Below are positions 1 to 11,950 of a stretch of DNA of 64,000 bases, piece after piece. The notes under the pieces were generated by a model that searched no databases, had not been told where the DNA came from, and worked only from the letters and a program-made list of their open reading frames with translations. The position numbers and the translations under genes are program-made. The stretch is from Tetraselmis striata (Eukaryota; Chlorophyta; Chlorodendrophyceae; Chlorodendrales; Chlorodendraceae), in NCBI GenBank assembly GCA_006384855.1, contig VCJN01002033.1, positions 1-64,000 on the forward strand, given 5' to 3'. The first letter of the stretch is position 1. Each line of letters begins with the position of its first letter.

Positions 1-185
1 TACTATTGCCTTTTCGGGTGTTTTCTTGATCGCCTCTTGCAGCTAGCATGCTAGCAGCTCATGTAATTATATTTCCTCCCTGGGACTACTGCTGGCTGAC
101 TGGTGTGAGTGACAAAACAGCCAGTACTAATAACGAATCCACTCATCAAGCAGTAAGGATTACCCATGAAACTAAATTCAATATT

Positions 186-225
186 TTTCGCGGATGTGGC
201 GAACGAACGTGACAGTTCACGTTAC
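186..225 (+). repeat. Direct repeat flanking the foldback element, copy 1
   Basis: A stretch of about 38 nt beginning TTTTCGCGGATGTGGC and containing AACGAACGTGA recurs at 834-870 with two or three changes. The foldback element 302-656 lies between the copies. Both copies are also near a CAGTAAGGATTAC-like word (about 150 and 888). Either two remnants of one older repeat bracket the region, or the foldback element landed in a duplicated unit. Confidence 0.55.
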
Positions 226-301
226 ATCGTTCGGACATTAGGCGAGTAAAGTAAGCAAGTAAGTACAAAGGCACTTACATGCCAAGCCCCCGCACCGCTA
301 A

Positions 302-656
302 TGTTATGTACTCTACACTGCTGTACTTTGTACTGCGGGAGCCGACGAACTGGCGACTGAGGCGGACAAGAACGAGTACAAGCCGAGCGAAGTACGAGTA
401 TGAGCATTGCGAGTGCGAGTACAAGTTCGCCTTCACTTGTACTCGCACTCGCAATGCTCATTACTACTTCGCCTTCACTTATTATTGTACTCGCGCTCGC
501 AATGCTCATACTCGTACTTGTACTTGTACTCGCACTCGCAATGCTCATACTCGTACTTCGCTCGGCTTGACTCGTTCTTGTCCGGCTCAGTCGCCAGTTC
601 TTCGCTCCTCCGTCGGCTCCCGCAGTACAAAGTACAGCAGTGTAGAGTACATAACA
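302..656. mobile_element. Foldback/MITE-like element with long terminal inverted repeats
   Basis: The sequence from TGTTATGTACTCTACACTGC reappears as its reverse complement ending GTACATAACA at 656. The arms are about 120-130 bp and diverge little. The loop is built of iterated words related to CTCGCAATGCTCATACTCGTACTTGTA, themselves partly inverted. The 5 nt outside each end are identical, GCTAA at 297-301 and at 657-661, as expected for a target-site duplication. The termini begin TG and end CA. Apparent ORFs here only reflect the palindrome and are not genes. The element has no coding capacity, so it would need a transposase supplied in trans. The family is not recognised. Confidence 0.75.
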
Positions 657-719
657 GCTAACCCCGCACCCGGCATGGACACAGATACCCGAAACCCGGG
701 GCGGAGATAGCAGTGAGGC

Positions 720-835
720 TTATGTAACCATCACCGCCACCGGGAATCGAACACTGAGCCAACCGCATAGAAAGCGACCGGGAAAGCGGGAAAGCGAACG
801 ACATAACGAGGCACTCGGCCAACCACAAAGGCATC
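720..835 (-). other. Possible tRNA-derived (SINE-like) fragment
   Basis: Read on the minus strand there is an A-box-like TGGCCGAGTGC near 815 and, about 65 nt further on, a B-box-like GTTCGATTCCC near 748. This is the pattern of an internal RNA polymerase III promoter of Leu/Ser tRNA type. The flanks do not pair into an acceptor stem, so this is not a functional tRNA gene. A decayed SINE is the best guess, and chance is possible. Confidence 0.2.
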
Positions 836-870
836 TTTCGCGGATGTGGCAAACGAACGTGATAGTTCGC

Positions 871-2518
871 TACATTACATTATAAAGCAGTAAAGATTAC
901 TAAAAGGTCCACATAAGCCGCGCTTACTTGTATTAAAAAAGGCCCGCACAAGGTGGGGTGGTGTATGACCTAGAATGGGAGACTCACCCGTAGTGATGCG
1001 GCGCGCCCGGGCCGGTTTAGAGTCCGAGCCACGCGCTCACGTGTTCCTTATTGCCACCTTGGGACGACTGGCACGGTACCTGCATCCGTACCCCCTGGTG
1101 GCTTTTGCGAGTACGCTTTCGTTTTTGTACAGGTAATATAAATATCACGTGAATCGCTGACGTGTCGGGTTGTCCCGAGTGAACTCGCAAACCGGCGCAA
1201 TCCTGTTTTGAATATAAACGACAGATATATAGGCGGCGGCGGCGCGATATCGACTATCGACGAACCAGATACGTTATATATGTATGTATATACATGCAAT
1301 AAAAACATCCTAATACATCCATAGATATCTATATATCTATAAAATACAAATGACATCATATGATACATGATATCTGACACATTTGTATGATGTATGATAC
1401 ATAAATATTAATATCCACGTACGAATGTACCTATACATGTCTCTATTCATGTGTATACATGACATCACCATATATTTTGTACACCTAAGGGTTGCCATGT
1501 GTATACATGAGATTTTCTATATAGTAAATCTAAGGACCAGCGACACGACCTCCAGGCAGACAAGGAATATTTGGGCAACCAGCATTAAATCAGGATTGTA
1601 CCTGCACCTGTATTTCTGTGTGGATTTCTTGAGTGTTGCGTCTGGCTCATGTAATCGACCTGCACCTGTATAAAACCCGTACTGAGTTCAATATTAAATA
1701 CCATTGCCTTCCTAGGAGAAAGTAATCCCAGACCGTGTCGGCGCGTGAGCATGATCGTCCAGAATGAATTCAAGCCCCGGCGGGGGGAAGGGGGGGGGGG
1801 GGGGGGGGGGTAATCCTTACTTATTGATATTGAAACTCGAACACGAAATGTACCACGTCATATATCCACGTGATCATGACGAGGACCCGTAGTATGTCAC
1901 GCTGTCCCGCTGAAAGTAAAACGGTATTCGTCGCGACACCTGCTAAGGATACATAATATAAATCTGTTTGGTTATACAGGGAGAGCGTCAAGAGAATGCA
2001 CGGAAAGTACTGGGGAAGGAAAAAGCCTACATATAATATCGATGGATGATATAGGCCGAAATACTATATCGCGATGGATGATAAGACATTATTTAATATG
2101 GTAAGACAGATGAAAGACATCGTCGGATAAGTATCCTTACTCGTTTAAGGATACTTTACTTTACTCGTTTTGCTACCGGTGACTAGACATGGCTAAGTAC
2201 TGCGGTATGGTCGCCGCGAGCAACCCCGGGGAACCGCTGTATATAAACTACAATTTGGTGGGGGCGCGGGGGGGGGGGGGGGGGGGGGGGGGGCGGCGGG
2301 AGGCGCCAACGGACGCACGTGGTTCAGGGCAACACGCCGCCGCCCACCTGATTCGCCCCTCCTTGACGCCTCTCGTCGATCAGCGCATCGCCCCAGACGT
2401 CGCCCTTGAGACCAAACCTCACACATCGGAGACACATCGGCGCACACGATACCGTCGCTAGGGAGTGCACTTTCAACTCCTTTACAGGATTGCGAGAGCG
2501 CGCGACGCAGCGTTTGCG
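871..2518. other. Intergenic, AT-rich in part, with G-runs and a hairpin
   Basis: No supported gene. 1260-1540 is AT-rich with many ATACAT/TATATA words. 1608-1657 is a diverged member of the dispersed motif ending CTCATGTAAT. An uninterrupted G-run spans 1790-1810 and another 2268-2293. A perfect hairpin with arms AGTATCCTTA and TAAGGATACT lies at 2130-2155. The 5' UTR and promoter of the downstream transporter gene should lie in the last few hundred bases, but no clear TATA element or start site was identified. Confidence 0.5.
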
Positions 2519-4759
2519 ATGGCAGACGAAAAAATGGATCTTCCGGAGGGTGATCCGAAGAGCCACTCTCGCAACATATTCACCCGCTTCTGCGGGCCCG
2601 CGGTGTGGAGTCGCTGGTCGTGTGGCAAGGGCGACATCAGTGGGTTCTTTCAGCTGTTTTTCGACAACGTCGCGACGAGCTTGACCCTGGTCTTCCTGCT
2701 GGGCCCGTGAGCACCCGGCCCGCATCCCCCGAATCCCTTGTCGCGATGTCACACTGTGTTGTTCGCTCCCGGGACGCGACTGGCAAGTGATACACTTACA
2801 GCGTCTCCGCGGAAGCCTTTCAAGGACAAATGATTTAGACATCGCGACATCATGCATCTCCTCGATGTTTCGGACCTGTCTGGATTCTGCGGCTCGTGTC
2901 GTCACCCTGACTAAGTTATATACATCGTCAAGAGGGTTTTAAAACAACTCCGAGACACACGCTCCAGGGCAGTACCACCTGTCCCAACCCAAAGCCTGAA
3001 CCTATACGACTCTGACTTGCTCGTTCGTCGTGCTGCCGTGCGCTCCCTTTGCCTCAGGTTCGGTCTCGGCCTGCTGCAGTCTGAGGAAATTTACAGCGGC
3101 TTCTTGCCCGGCCTGGGCATATCTATGCTTTTCGGTAACCTGTACTACGCCTGGATGGCCTGCCGGCTGGGGGCGGCGGAGGACCGCAACGACGTCACCG
3201 CGAACCCGTACGGCATCAACACCCCCGGCGCCTTCGCCTACCTTTTCGGCGTGCTCGGCCCCGTGGGCTGGAGCCTCACCTGCCCCGAGGGTATGGATCC
3301 CACTAGCGGGGAGTGCGCTAGCTGGAAGTCTAAAGAGACGCTGGCCATCGGCGTGTCGGCTAACTTCGTGCAAGCGATAATCGCCGCCCTCCTGGGCTTG
3401 GTGGCGCCCTGGATCCAGCGCGTGTGCCCGGTGGCATCGCTGACATCGGCCCTCGGCGGTATCGGTATCACCTTTCTGGGCATCGGCCAGGTCATATATG
3501 CGTACGAGCAGCCCCTTGCTGGCCTGGTGCCGCTGTTCCTCATGCTGATCATTTACTTCTCTGGCCTGCGGACGGGCTACGCGCCTGAGGCGCTTGTCAT
3601 CGCCGGCGCTGGCACCATCCTGGGCTGGGCCGACGGCATCGTCACCGGCGGCATGGTGAGGGACGCCGCCACGGTTGTGGGCTGGAAGACGCCTCAGTTT
3701 CTGCTGGTCCCCATTTTTCAGAATATGGGCAAGCTGGCGCCCTACTTTGGCACCATTATCCCTGTGGCCATCACCGCTGCAACAAACACCCTCATGTGCT
3801 GGCAAACGGCCACCAAGAACGGCGACCAGTTCCCCCTCATTGAGACCATGGTGGTCGACGGTGTCGGCAGCGCCATCGCCGCCATCTTTGGCTGCCCCTT
3901 TGGGACCTCTGTGTACATCGGGCACACCGCGTACAAGCGGGTGGGCGCCAAAAGTGGCTACTCCCTGCTCAACGCCGCCTCCTTCATCATCTTGACGCTT
4001 TTTGGGCTGATGGGACTGGTGCAAGCCATCATTCCTATCCAGGCCGTGGCGCCCATCATTGTGTTTGTCGGTCTCATGATCGGCGCGGACGCGTTTGAGT
4101 CAGTGCCGTTCAGGCATATTGCGGCGGTGCTGCTGGGTTTCATGCCCAGCATCGGCGACTGGGCAGTCAACCAGTGCTCCATGGAGACAGCCGATGGCGA
4201 AATGTGCAATATCAGCACAGCACCGGTGAACGCGGGTCTGGTGGCCTTCAAGAGCGGCGCGCTCTTGGTGGCCATGCTTATCTCGGGCATCTTTGCCCAT
4301 GTGTGCGACCGGAAGTACCTCCAGGCGGCCATCTGGTCCACGGCGGCAGCCTTCATCTCCCTGTTTGGCATCATCCATGCCCCGGCCGCCAGCATCAACT
4401 TTGATAACGGCACACCGCAGGCTCAGTGGCGTTTCTGCGTGGGGTACCTCATGGTCGGCGCGATCTGCCTGATTTTGTTCCTGTGCCAGCGGTTTTTCCC
4501 CAGCCTGGTAGACCCGACCATCACCGACCCCAAGGAGTACATGTCAGTGTACCAGCTGGTGCACGTCGCCAACCGCCGCGAGGACGGGGTGGAGGAAGCC
4601 ATACAAAAGACTCTGGATGAGGGGCCCATATGGCAGGAGGTGGACTCGCGCAACAACAGCATGACTGGCCCCCCAGCTGCGGCCGCGCCGGAGATTGATT
4701 CCAAGGAGGCCAAGGCGGCGCTGTCAATTGAATCCACAAACAAGTCAAACAATGTGTGA
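2519..4759 (+). CDS. Xanthine/uracil permease-family (NCS2/XUV-like) transporter, two exons
   Basis: The coding sequence is 2519-2706 joined to 3058-4759, 629 codons. The intron 2707-3057 starts GTGAGC and ends TTGCCTCAG. Splicing in phase 2 joins FLLGP to FGLGLLQS and makes one continuous membrane protein. The family signature is clear: GDISGFFQLFFDN near residue 38-50, then NLYYAWMACRLG, and AEDRNDVTANPYGINTPG near residues 101-120, followed by about ten more hydrophobic segments. After roughly residue 535 comes a hydrophilic, probably cytosolic tail. NCS2-type carriers move purines, pyrimidines or related compounds, usually with H+ or Na+; the substrate cannot be told here. The start is the first ATG in frame. 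TGTAA words at about 5030 and 5070 are plausible algal polyadenylation signals. An extra upstream exon cannot be excluded. A long antisense ORF over 3002-4024 is a codon-bias shadow. Confidence 0.9.
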
Positions 4760-6675
4760 TCTGCCTGTCAGCCAGTGCGCACCTGTGATCGATCTCACGG
4801 CAACACCCATCAAATGCGGCGTAGCCTATTCTTCCGGATCACCGGAGCAGCAGGGGGGGCGACTACTACACGGCTACTACACGGATGGCCGCCTTGCTGC
4901 GACTAAAAGCCTCCCCTCTCGCAACCAAAGCGTCGTACTAAAGCCTCGCTCCTAGTGAAATAGGTAAATTGTACTGCATTTGCAGCGGAGGGCCGTGATC
5001 ATTCGCTGCGGACCGGGGTCAAATGCACTGTGTAAGTTAAGCGCCCATAATGCAGGGCTCTGTAAGCACACAGCGGACCGGAAGCACAGTTAAGGTGGGC
5101 TTGGGCAGGAGATGCTGGGGAGGGGGGGGGGGGTTGCCTGACGAAGAAGGCTTGTTCTGGCGGGCGCAAATTGTCGCCATTGGCGGGCTGTGGACTATCC
5201 ATGGACCGTGGGAGGCGCTGTCGCGAGGCCGAGGTGGCGGCTTCCTGTAGTCTGGTCTGGTGTACGCGGGGGAGGGGGGGGTGGGGGCTAAAAGTAGTTC
5301 ATGTACGGCCCCGCGATCCGCCTACGGGTGGAGTGGGAGTTGTGTACGACTGGGACAGGGGCAACCTACTCGCTGCGCGGGCTGTTTGAAATAAAATATT
5401 GTTCTCGCACTTCGGTACGACCTGCGACCGACCTTGAGCCGTTTGTCAGTACTCTCTTGGGCCAGTGCCCGCCTCAACCGGTCTGCAAGTGGCAAAGCAC
5501 CGCATCGGGTGGCTTGCCGTAGCAAAGTCTCCCCTTCCGCTTGCACATATCGTGTTGTCTGGTGCGCAACATCGCCACTTCACATCATCAACTAGGGCAC
5601 TGAGGTGCAACTTGTTGTAACACCCCCTTCCCCCGTTGCGTTAGGTCTTGGAGCTGGCGCTGGTTCCTCCATCCAAGTCGAGTGCTGGGAGAGGCTGCAG
5701 GGAATTATATGATGTGCGCCCGGCGGGGAAGGGTGCCGCCATGCAGAGCAACCGCCGTTGCCTGGGGGTGCAAGGATACATGTGCAGCAGCTCGTGGCCT
5801 AGTTGCTTTGAGCTTGGCAGCCACTGCCCACGTGCGCTGGGCTGCGGAACGGGGACTGCAAATAATGGTGTAAGGGGGTTTGAGTCTGAGATTCCGAGTG
5901 CTACAAATAACACTATTACAAATAGCATCGAACGTAGTATTGGTTCACAGCGGATTTTACGATGCGAAACGGCCGTTTCCGGGTTTTGAAATAACCGTAG
6001 GATGTTATGTACGAGTATACTATAATCAGATAGTACTTTACTCACAGTAAATGTCGGCGGTACACACTCATCCCTGTCTATTCCAAGGCTGAACAGTCAC
6101 AGTAGAGACTCATCACGAGGTAATCGCGAGTCAGCCTGTGAATATCCGCCATAGGGCAGTTACGATGATTAAACGGTATGTTTTGGGTACCGGATTTACG
6201 GGGAAACTTAGGGGGGATCTGTAATATGGGGTCGAAACTTTCATTTTCAGTACTTAAGCAGTGCTGGGCGGCCGGTGGCCTGAACTAGGTCTCTCACCGC
6301 CGCACTGCTGGCGCGCTGGCAACAGTGTCTACATCATCCATGCAAACGATACCATGATATTAAGGCGGCGCTGCGCCATGCTAGACAGTCACGCGCTTCC
6401 TCCCGCTAGCCCAACTTGGCCCGCCATCCTCGCCAAGGAAGAAATTATTTCACTTATAAACTAGATAACTTATTATTCAATATAACATAAAAACTAGAAA
6501 CTTTATAGTTCGTACTTACTATAAGTATTAAAAAAACAAAAGTAAAGTTTTCGTACAGTGCAATGTTTAATAAAAAGATGCAATTGTTCCATAGAGTAAA
6601 TCTCAATAAAAAATACAATCAACAATGTATTTATTGATTTTTTTAACACTGAAGCTTTCTTATTTGCAATTTTTG
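4760..6675. other. Intergenic; no supported gene
   Basis: It contains the 3' UTR of the transporter, short G-rich runs at about 5119-5132 and 5270-5285, and an AT-rich tract from about 6440 to 6670. ORFs of 60-130 codons occur in several frames but show no recognisable domain and no consistent splice structure. Confidence 0.4.
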
Positions 6676-7511
6676 AAGACATCGACAGAGTCAGCCTACC
6701 TGAAACTGACTGTGGTGTGGGAAGGCAGGCTCCTGGGCAAGAGTGTCTTCGACTTCGGTAGGTAGTGGCTAGAGATGCACACTCTCCGCGAGTTCCTGGA
6801 GCATGCGGTTGCCGACTTCGACAGCCAGCTCGTCTTGAGAGCCGGCCCCAGGATCTCTGCATCATGCGTGCAACACATAGACGTCAGCACCGCCTCGGGA
6901 GGTAGAAGGCGCCAACCCCATAACAAGTATGCCATCACCCGCAGGCTGCAGAAGGCGACATGGAAGGTGATGCATGACGTGCCACATGACAAGTGCTCGT
7001 TCGACGTGGAGCTACAGGGGGGCCACGCGCCTCAGAGCTCATCGCCTGCGTGGGGTGGTGCCCTGCAAGAAGCCAAACTGCTCGAAGCTGAGATGCATCT
7101 TTTTCGAGAAGGCACATGCCAACATGGAGCTTCCAGCCCGGACTGCTGAAGACCCGGTCACACCAGAGGAGATTGCCAACTGGCGGTGGGCTCCTCTGCA
7201 CCCCTCGCATGCAAAATGTCATGCATACATCAATTGCATCTGACATGGCACTGATCCTCGTGTGGTGCAGGTGGCTGCCTGCCCGCCAATGGGCTTGTAT
7301 AGATGCCCAGAACTCTGACATCTTCATGTGCGGCATCCAACCCCTGGATGAGGATCACCCTCATCTTCATCATGCTTTCTTTGTCTGCGATTACCGCGTG
7401 ACCTGTGCTACCCCAGTGGCGCTTGGGTACTACACGCAGAAGAAGACGAGCCCCGCTTGGGAGTACATCCCGGCCCACCTTTTGCATCGTGTATGCAGGG
7501 TCATCAGGTGA
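6676..7511 (+). pseudogene. Exon-like coding fragments, unrecognised (probably transposon)
   Basis: Several stretches look protein-coding although no single frame is open. One at about 6678-6763 encodes TSTESAYLKLTVVWEGRLLG and runs into a GTAGGT donor-like site. 6775-7020 encodes LREFLEHAVADFDSQLVL and continues. 7055-7243 encodes IFFEKAHANMELPARTAEDP. 7271-7508 begins after an acceptor-like GTGCAG, encodes SDIFMCGIQPLDEDHPHLHH and ends at a GTGAGG donor-like site. The family is not recognised. The downstream segment belongs to a repeat also found at 24.8 kb, where it follows a transposase-like ORF, so a DNA transposon origin is the likeliest reading. A host gene with unusual splicing is the alternative. 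Confidence 0.35.
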
Positions 7512-7682
7512 GGCTTGCTGCCATCTCTGCGCCCCCTTCTCGCCTCATTACCTGCCCCATGCCTCACAGCGCACGGAAATCGCAAGTACCTGTATTTTAT
7601 TATGCGCACTGATGCAGCTTGTCACACAATTCTACCCACTTTGCCACCATAACGCACCCACCAGCACTCACAAGTGCCAACA

Positions 7683-8350
7683 ATGGCGTACAGGAGTAAG
7701 AGGTATCGCAAGGCGAGAGCTCGGGCGGCGGCGGCGGCGGCTGCGGCGGCCGCGAGTGCCGATGCCGGCAGGCCGAGGGCGGGCTACGGCGGGCGGGCCG
7801 CGGCATGCATGCCATCCCGCTGCCGCCTGCTGAACTTGGCGGATGGGCGCTTCGCCCGGCGACGCCGCTGGCAACCGCTGTGTCAGTAGCGGATGCTGTG
7901 ACCACAAAGGTCATACGCTTGACCGTGGAGGGTGAGGAGCTGAGGGTCGCAGCGGTGCAACACCGCGAGACGTTTGAGGAGCTGCGGTCGCGGCTGTCGG
8001 CCGCCGAGATATCGGTGGAGCAGATCAACCATGCAGCGCGCGATGCCCATTCGAAGCTGTATCAGCACTGGTACAACGTCAGACAGCGCGAGCACGGTGC
8101 TGACGAGGAGGACTGTGATGCGGGGGATGAATCAGGCAGCGAGTCAGCGGAGGGCGGGGACAACAGCGGTGAGGAGCCGAGACAGCGCATACGGCGGAAT
8201 CGCCGGAAAGGGATGCATCACAAGCTGCGGAGGGCAGCCCCTGAAAACTATGCTGTCATGCCGCAACAACCCCACCACTGGCTTATGGATTGTTGGACAC
8301 CTCTGATATCTTGCTGGCGGCGGCGGGCTGCGGGATGCAGGGCCGCATGA
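7683..8350 (+). pseudogene. C-terminal coding region of a repeated transposon-like unit
   Basis: The start ATGGCGTACAGG opens a basic, alanine-rich stretch. A second frame from about 7805 carries an acidic, coiled-coil-like region (HRETFEELRSRLSAAEIS, then a DEEDCDAGDESGSESAEGG tract) and ends in ENYAVMPQQPHHWLMD. The shift of frame near 7800 suggests an indel or an intron. The closing segment is also present at 24776-24920, where the frame reads on to a stop after LLDTSDLAGGGGLRD. In this copy a small insertion (TTGTTGGACAC) changes the ending. Two copies with the same tail fit the 3' end of a mobile element ORF. No catalytic domain is visible. Confidence 0.4.
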
Positions 8351-8785
8351 CTGAGGTGGCGGTGCTGGTGAGCCCGGAGATTCTGCATGCAGAGGCGGCG
8401 GCGCAGCCGCATAGGCACTAGACAATGCTCTGAAGCGTGCCCCAATTGTCTGCTCAGCGCCTGCCCCAATGTAACGCACCAGCTTGGCAGCAATTGGCAG
8501 CTCATTCGCCCCCCCCCCCCCCCCCCACAGACACACTAACAATACCGACGCAGCTCATCCCGACGGGCAGTTGATGCGTATACCCAGGCTTGTGCGTACC
8601 CTGTCCGGGGAGGGGGGGGCATCATTGTAGCTAAGCTAGTGATGTGAGATATGAGTGCAGCAAGAGATATTGTGCAATATATAATACGATGGCAGGCAAG
8701 CGGGTCCCCGCTCTTCCACAATCATTGGCCCTGCTCCCTCTTGCCCCGCCCCCGGGTGCCCTTTAGCTGCTCTCAGCATCCCTGC
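8183..8785 (+). repeat. Dispersed repeat, copy 1 (transposon 3' end)
   Basis: From GAGACAGCGCATACGGCGGAA to CTGCTCTCAGCATCCC this stretch matches 24776-25372 over about 600 bp. The match includes the words AGACAATGCTCTGAAGCG, TGTAACGCACCAGCTTGGCAG and TTGATGCGTATACCCAGGC. The copies differ mainly in homopolymer length (C-run here at about 8511-8526, G-run there at 25185-25210) and small indels. It covers the end of an ORF and its 3' untranslated part. Confidence 0.8.
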
Positions 8786-10202
8786 CCCCCCCCCCCCCCC
8801 CCCACCAGCCCTCAACGCCCCCTCTCCCATTCCCAGCCGTGCGACCCGCCTTTGCGGGTGCACCCACCAAGCGAGCCCCGCGCGTGCCTCGGCACCAGCT
8901 CCTATAGCCTAGCACTGGCCCCTTTAGCCTCGCCATCATCCAAGTGCCAGGCATCACACTAGCGATGGGGGAAGGAGAGGACAGGGAAGATTACAGGCAC
9001 CGGTGGGTGCGGCAGAGGGGGGAGGGGGATCAAAACTTTATGTGCGCTGGGAAGATGCGCTGCTATCCGTAGTCGATGCTGCTGGCGGCGCGCCATCTGC
9101 TCCGGCGCCTCGGGGTCCCGGAGCTCGTCCTCCATGAGCTGAGCAAGCAGGCATTTGATGCAGCACGCGCTATAGCCAGACATGCAGCTGCATGTGCACA
9201 GCACAGCACACGCGATTCAACACACCATGCGTTGTTCAACCTGAGTCCGCACACACATCACACAAGCACCAACGCCCCTACATGCTCATATCTAACACCC
9301 ATGGCTACCCTTCTGCGCAGCTTCAGACTAATTGGTGCCATTGGGGCGCTTGCGTTAAACGGCGAATGCGCAATGTAATCGTAATTGCGCACACCGCTCC
9401 CCCTCGGCAACGGAAGGGCAGGCGGCCAGGTCACCTTTGTCAGGCGCTCGTGGCAGGCCAGCGCGCGGTCGGCGGTCGGCGGCGCTCCTGGGGAGTGCCC
9501 TGCGGGGCGGTCATGGCGGCTGATGCCCAGCGCGCCGGGCCGGTTCCTGCATGCGGCAGCCGAGTGTGCAGCGGTTTCAGCGCGGTGGGCTGCGGCGTTC
9601 ATGCCGCAAACGGGAGCTGAGCGCACCATGCGCCGCTCAAAGAGGCTCCGCACACGCACAAAACATACACCCGCGCACCTAAGGGTCCATAGCCAACACC
9701 CATACCTACCCTCCTGGGCCATTTACACAGGTGGAGCGGGTGTTGCGAGGCCGGGAGACTCTCTCGCGCCTGTGTGAGTGGCGAGTGCGCGGTGCCGCAG
9801 CACCAACCGCAAACCGAGACGTGAAGGCGGGCAACTCACCTCCGCCGGGCGCTTTCGGCCGGCCGGCGCCCGGTCAGCGTGCGGGCAGGGACCAAGGGTG
9901 ACCCCTGGTCCCCGATCTCGTGTAAGCAAATAAGCACTGGCCGCCGCGGCCCGCCATCTGCACCAGCACGCGGCACAGCCCTGTCAACCCCCCGCCACGC
10001 GAGACGCAATGACGGACTGCACACTCCATAATGACGCAAACCCCCGTGTAGGTCTATGCACAACACACATACGCACGCGTGGGGACCGTTTACAGCCGGT
10101 GAGCGGGCGTGGTTCGTGATTGCAACTTCTCACTGTGACGTGCATCTCGCGTGTCGAGTGGGTGGTGGAGTAGCATCTACAGGCATGCGGGTAGCTGGGG
10201 GC
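8786..10202. other. Intergenic; degenerate GC-rich sequence
   Basis: No supported gene. A C-run lies at about 8787-8803. Segments around 9063-9310, 9540-9720 and 9830-10060 share loosely similar words (CGCCATCTGC, CACACACATAC, CTAACACCCAT/CCAACACCCAT). They may be decayed copies of one repeat of about 400 bp. The last 5 nt, GGGGC, are the target duplication of the adjoining copia element. Confidence 0.35.
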
Positions 10203-10633
10203 TATTTACAGAAGTCAATGGTCAAAGGTTTGACCCGCTGTTACAGGATGTTACAGTAATGTGACTTTCTAGTACTTAGTAGTACTCGATGCACTGGCTA
10301 AAGTATGATAACAGGGGCAGGAACAGCCCCAGGGACCCTGAGAGGAGCTGGAAACTTCTAGCGCATGCATGTCTTGAACAAGACATGCCTGCAGACCAAC
10401 TTTCTCTAGAGCCCTAGCTATCTGCTGTCACGGCCTGGCAGTAATGTAGGAGTTCTAGAGCCGCCGAAATGGCGGCTGAGGTAGCTTAATGTATGCAGTT
10501 TGGAGGATGCTGGACTGCAGCTCCGGGTGGTGGGGAGCTGCAGGCAGCAGCCAGTATAAAATGCAAGAGACACTTGTAAGAAACAGAGTCTTGAGTGCCA
10601 CCAAGCAGCCTGATACTTGCATAACTTTCAACA
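10203..10633 (+). repeat. 5' LTR of the copia element
   Basis: It aligns along its length with 17263-17690. Its first bases read TATTTACAG, where the 3' LTR has TGTTGACAG, so the terminal inverted TGTTGA is mutated here. The end TTTCAACA is kept. A TATAAAA motif at about 10555 is well placed as the promoter. The following GGTTATGGGC at 10634 is where the primer-binding site should be, but I could not assign the tRNA. Confidence 0.92.
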
Positions 10634-10943
10634 GGTTATGGGCTTGTTCACGTGCTAGCTTCCCTGCCTGGCTGCTCTACACTGCCCTCTCGTGCGCTGT
10701 CGCGCTGTGTAGCTATTGCTGCTGGTTGTGCCTCTGTCTTGAGGTGCTGTGGGCTGCGTGCCTACCTGCTGCTGTTCAGCACTGCTCGTGCTGAGGAGGG
10801 GTGTTATCTCCTCGTGGGCTGCTCTGCCCTGCCGAATTATTGGTCGACTACATCGAATCTTTCTCTCTCTGCGCTCGTCTCGCATCGACTTGCCTCCTGC
10901 TGGCTGGTAGCTCCTGCTGGTCCCTTCTGCCCCTGCTGTCCCC

Positions 10944-11950
10944 ATGGCCTCCACCAGTGCTGGAGTCATCAGCCCCGCTGAGGTTGAAAAACTGAGGCAC
11001 AAGGATTACAAGTTCTTAGAGCTAGACGATATCATACCTAAGCCCATGTTTTTGCTGTGGATGATGGACGTGCGCAGCGTAGTGCGCCGCGTCCGTGGCT
11101 ACGACAATGACGCCGCGGACACCGACCTGCACCGCTGAACATCACGCGGAGCTGGTGCGCTTTCTGTCTAACCTTGTGAAGAGCTCACTGATGCTTCGCA
11201 AGATCCAACGTGCTGCAACTGCGGCCACCTTTCGCGCAGGGTACCATGCCATGCGCGCCCTGCGTGACCGCTTTGTGGGCACTCGCATGGACGACATCCG
11301 TGCTGCCCTGGATCAGCTCCTGCGTGAGCCGCAGACACAACATGAGAGTGTGGCTGACTACATCGACCGCATTGAGGAAACCGAAGCTGCCCTGGCTGAT
11401 GTGGGTGGCCATGTGTCCGATGATGGCCTCATGGGAGCCCTCATATCCGGGGGCTGCGCCCAGAGCTGAACAACATGAGGCAAATCTTGCGCGGCCTCAC
11501 CTTGCCCACTTTCGATGACGTCCGCGTCAAGCTGCTGGAAATGCCCCAAGATACTGACGACATTGGTCCAATAGCCGCCTTCGCCGCCGCTGGTTCTTCA
11601 TCTGCACAAGGCGCGTCCACACTCGCGCAGACTGCTGCCGCCATGTCTGCCATGCAAGCACAGGTCGCTGAGCTGACTACCAAGAATGCTGATGAGCTTC
11701 ACGCTCTGATCGCCAATGGCACCGGCGGTCGTCGCTCCAATGGTGTCCGCAGCGGCGGCGAGATCAAGCCCTTCTCTGGCACGTGCTGGTACTCCAAGAA
11801 GGTGGGACACCGAAACTTTGAGTGTCCAGGCAAGAAGGCCGGCAAGAAGAAGGTACCACCGTCCGAGCAGGCTGATGACGGCGCTCAGGAGTTTGGCAGT
11901 CTGTCCTTTCACTTCGCATGCGTGGCGCTGGATGCGGGCGCTCACCTGCC
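10944..11950 (+). pseudogene. gag: copia Gag, frameshifted, with damaged zinc knuckle
   Basis: The start is ATG at 10944 (MASTSAGVISPAEVEKLRH). The sequence continues through the copia Gag region: LDQLLREPQTQHESVADYID near 11308-11370 and a glycine-rich linker. It ends in a CCHC-type knuckle at about 11781-11822, C-WYS-KKVGH-RNFE-C. The second cysteine of the C-X2-C pair is serine here (TCC for TGC). At least two frameshifts, near 11100 and 11465, separate the pieces. The knuckle would bind element RNA in the particle. Confidence 0.8.

Noticed and set aside
222..710. Ser/Thr- and Arg/Tyr-rich ORFs at the left end
   Set aside because: They come from the palindromic iterations of the foldback element.
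720..835. Functional tRNA gene
   Set aside because: A- and B-box-like words exist, but no acceptor stem pairs, so only a SINE-like remnant is considered.
3002..4024. 340-codon ORF antisense to the transporter
   Set aside because: The plus strand encodes a clear membrane transporter with matching splice; the antisense frame is His/Gly/Asp-rich from codon bias and has no domain.
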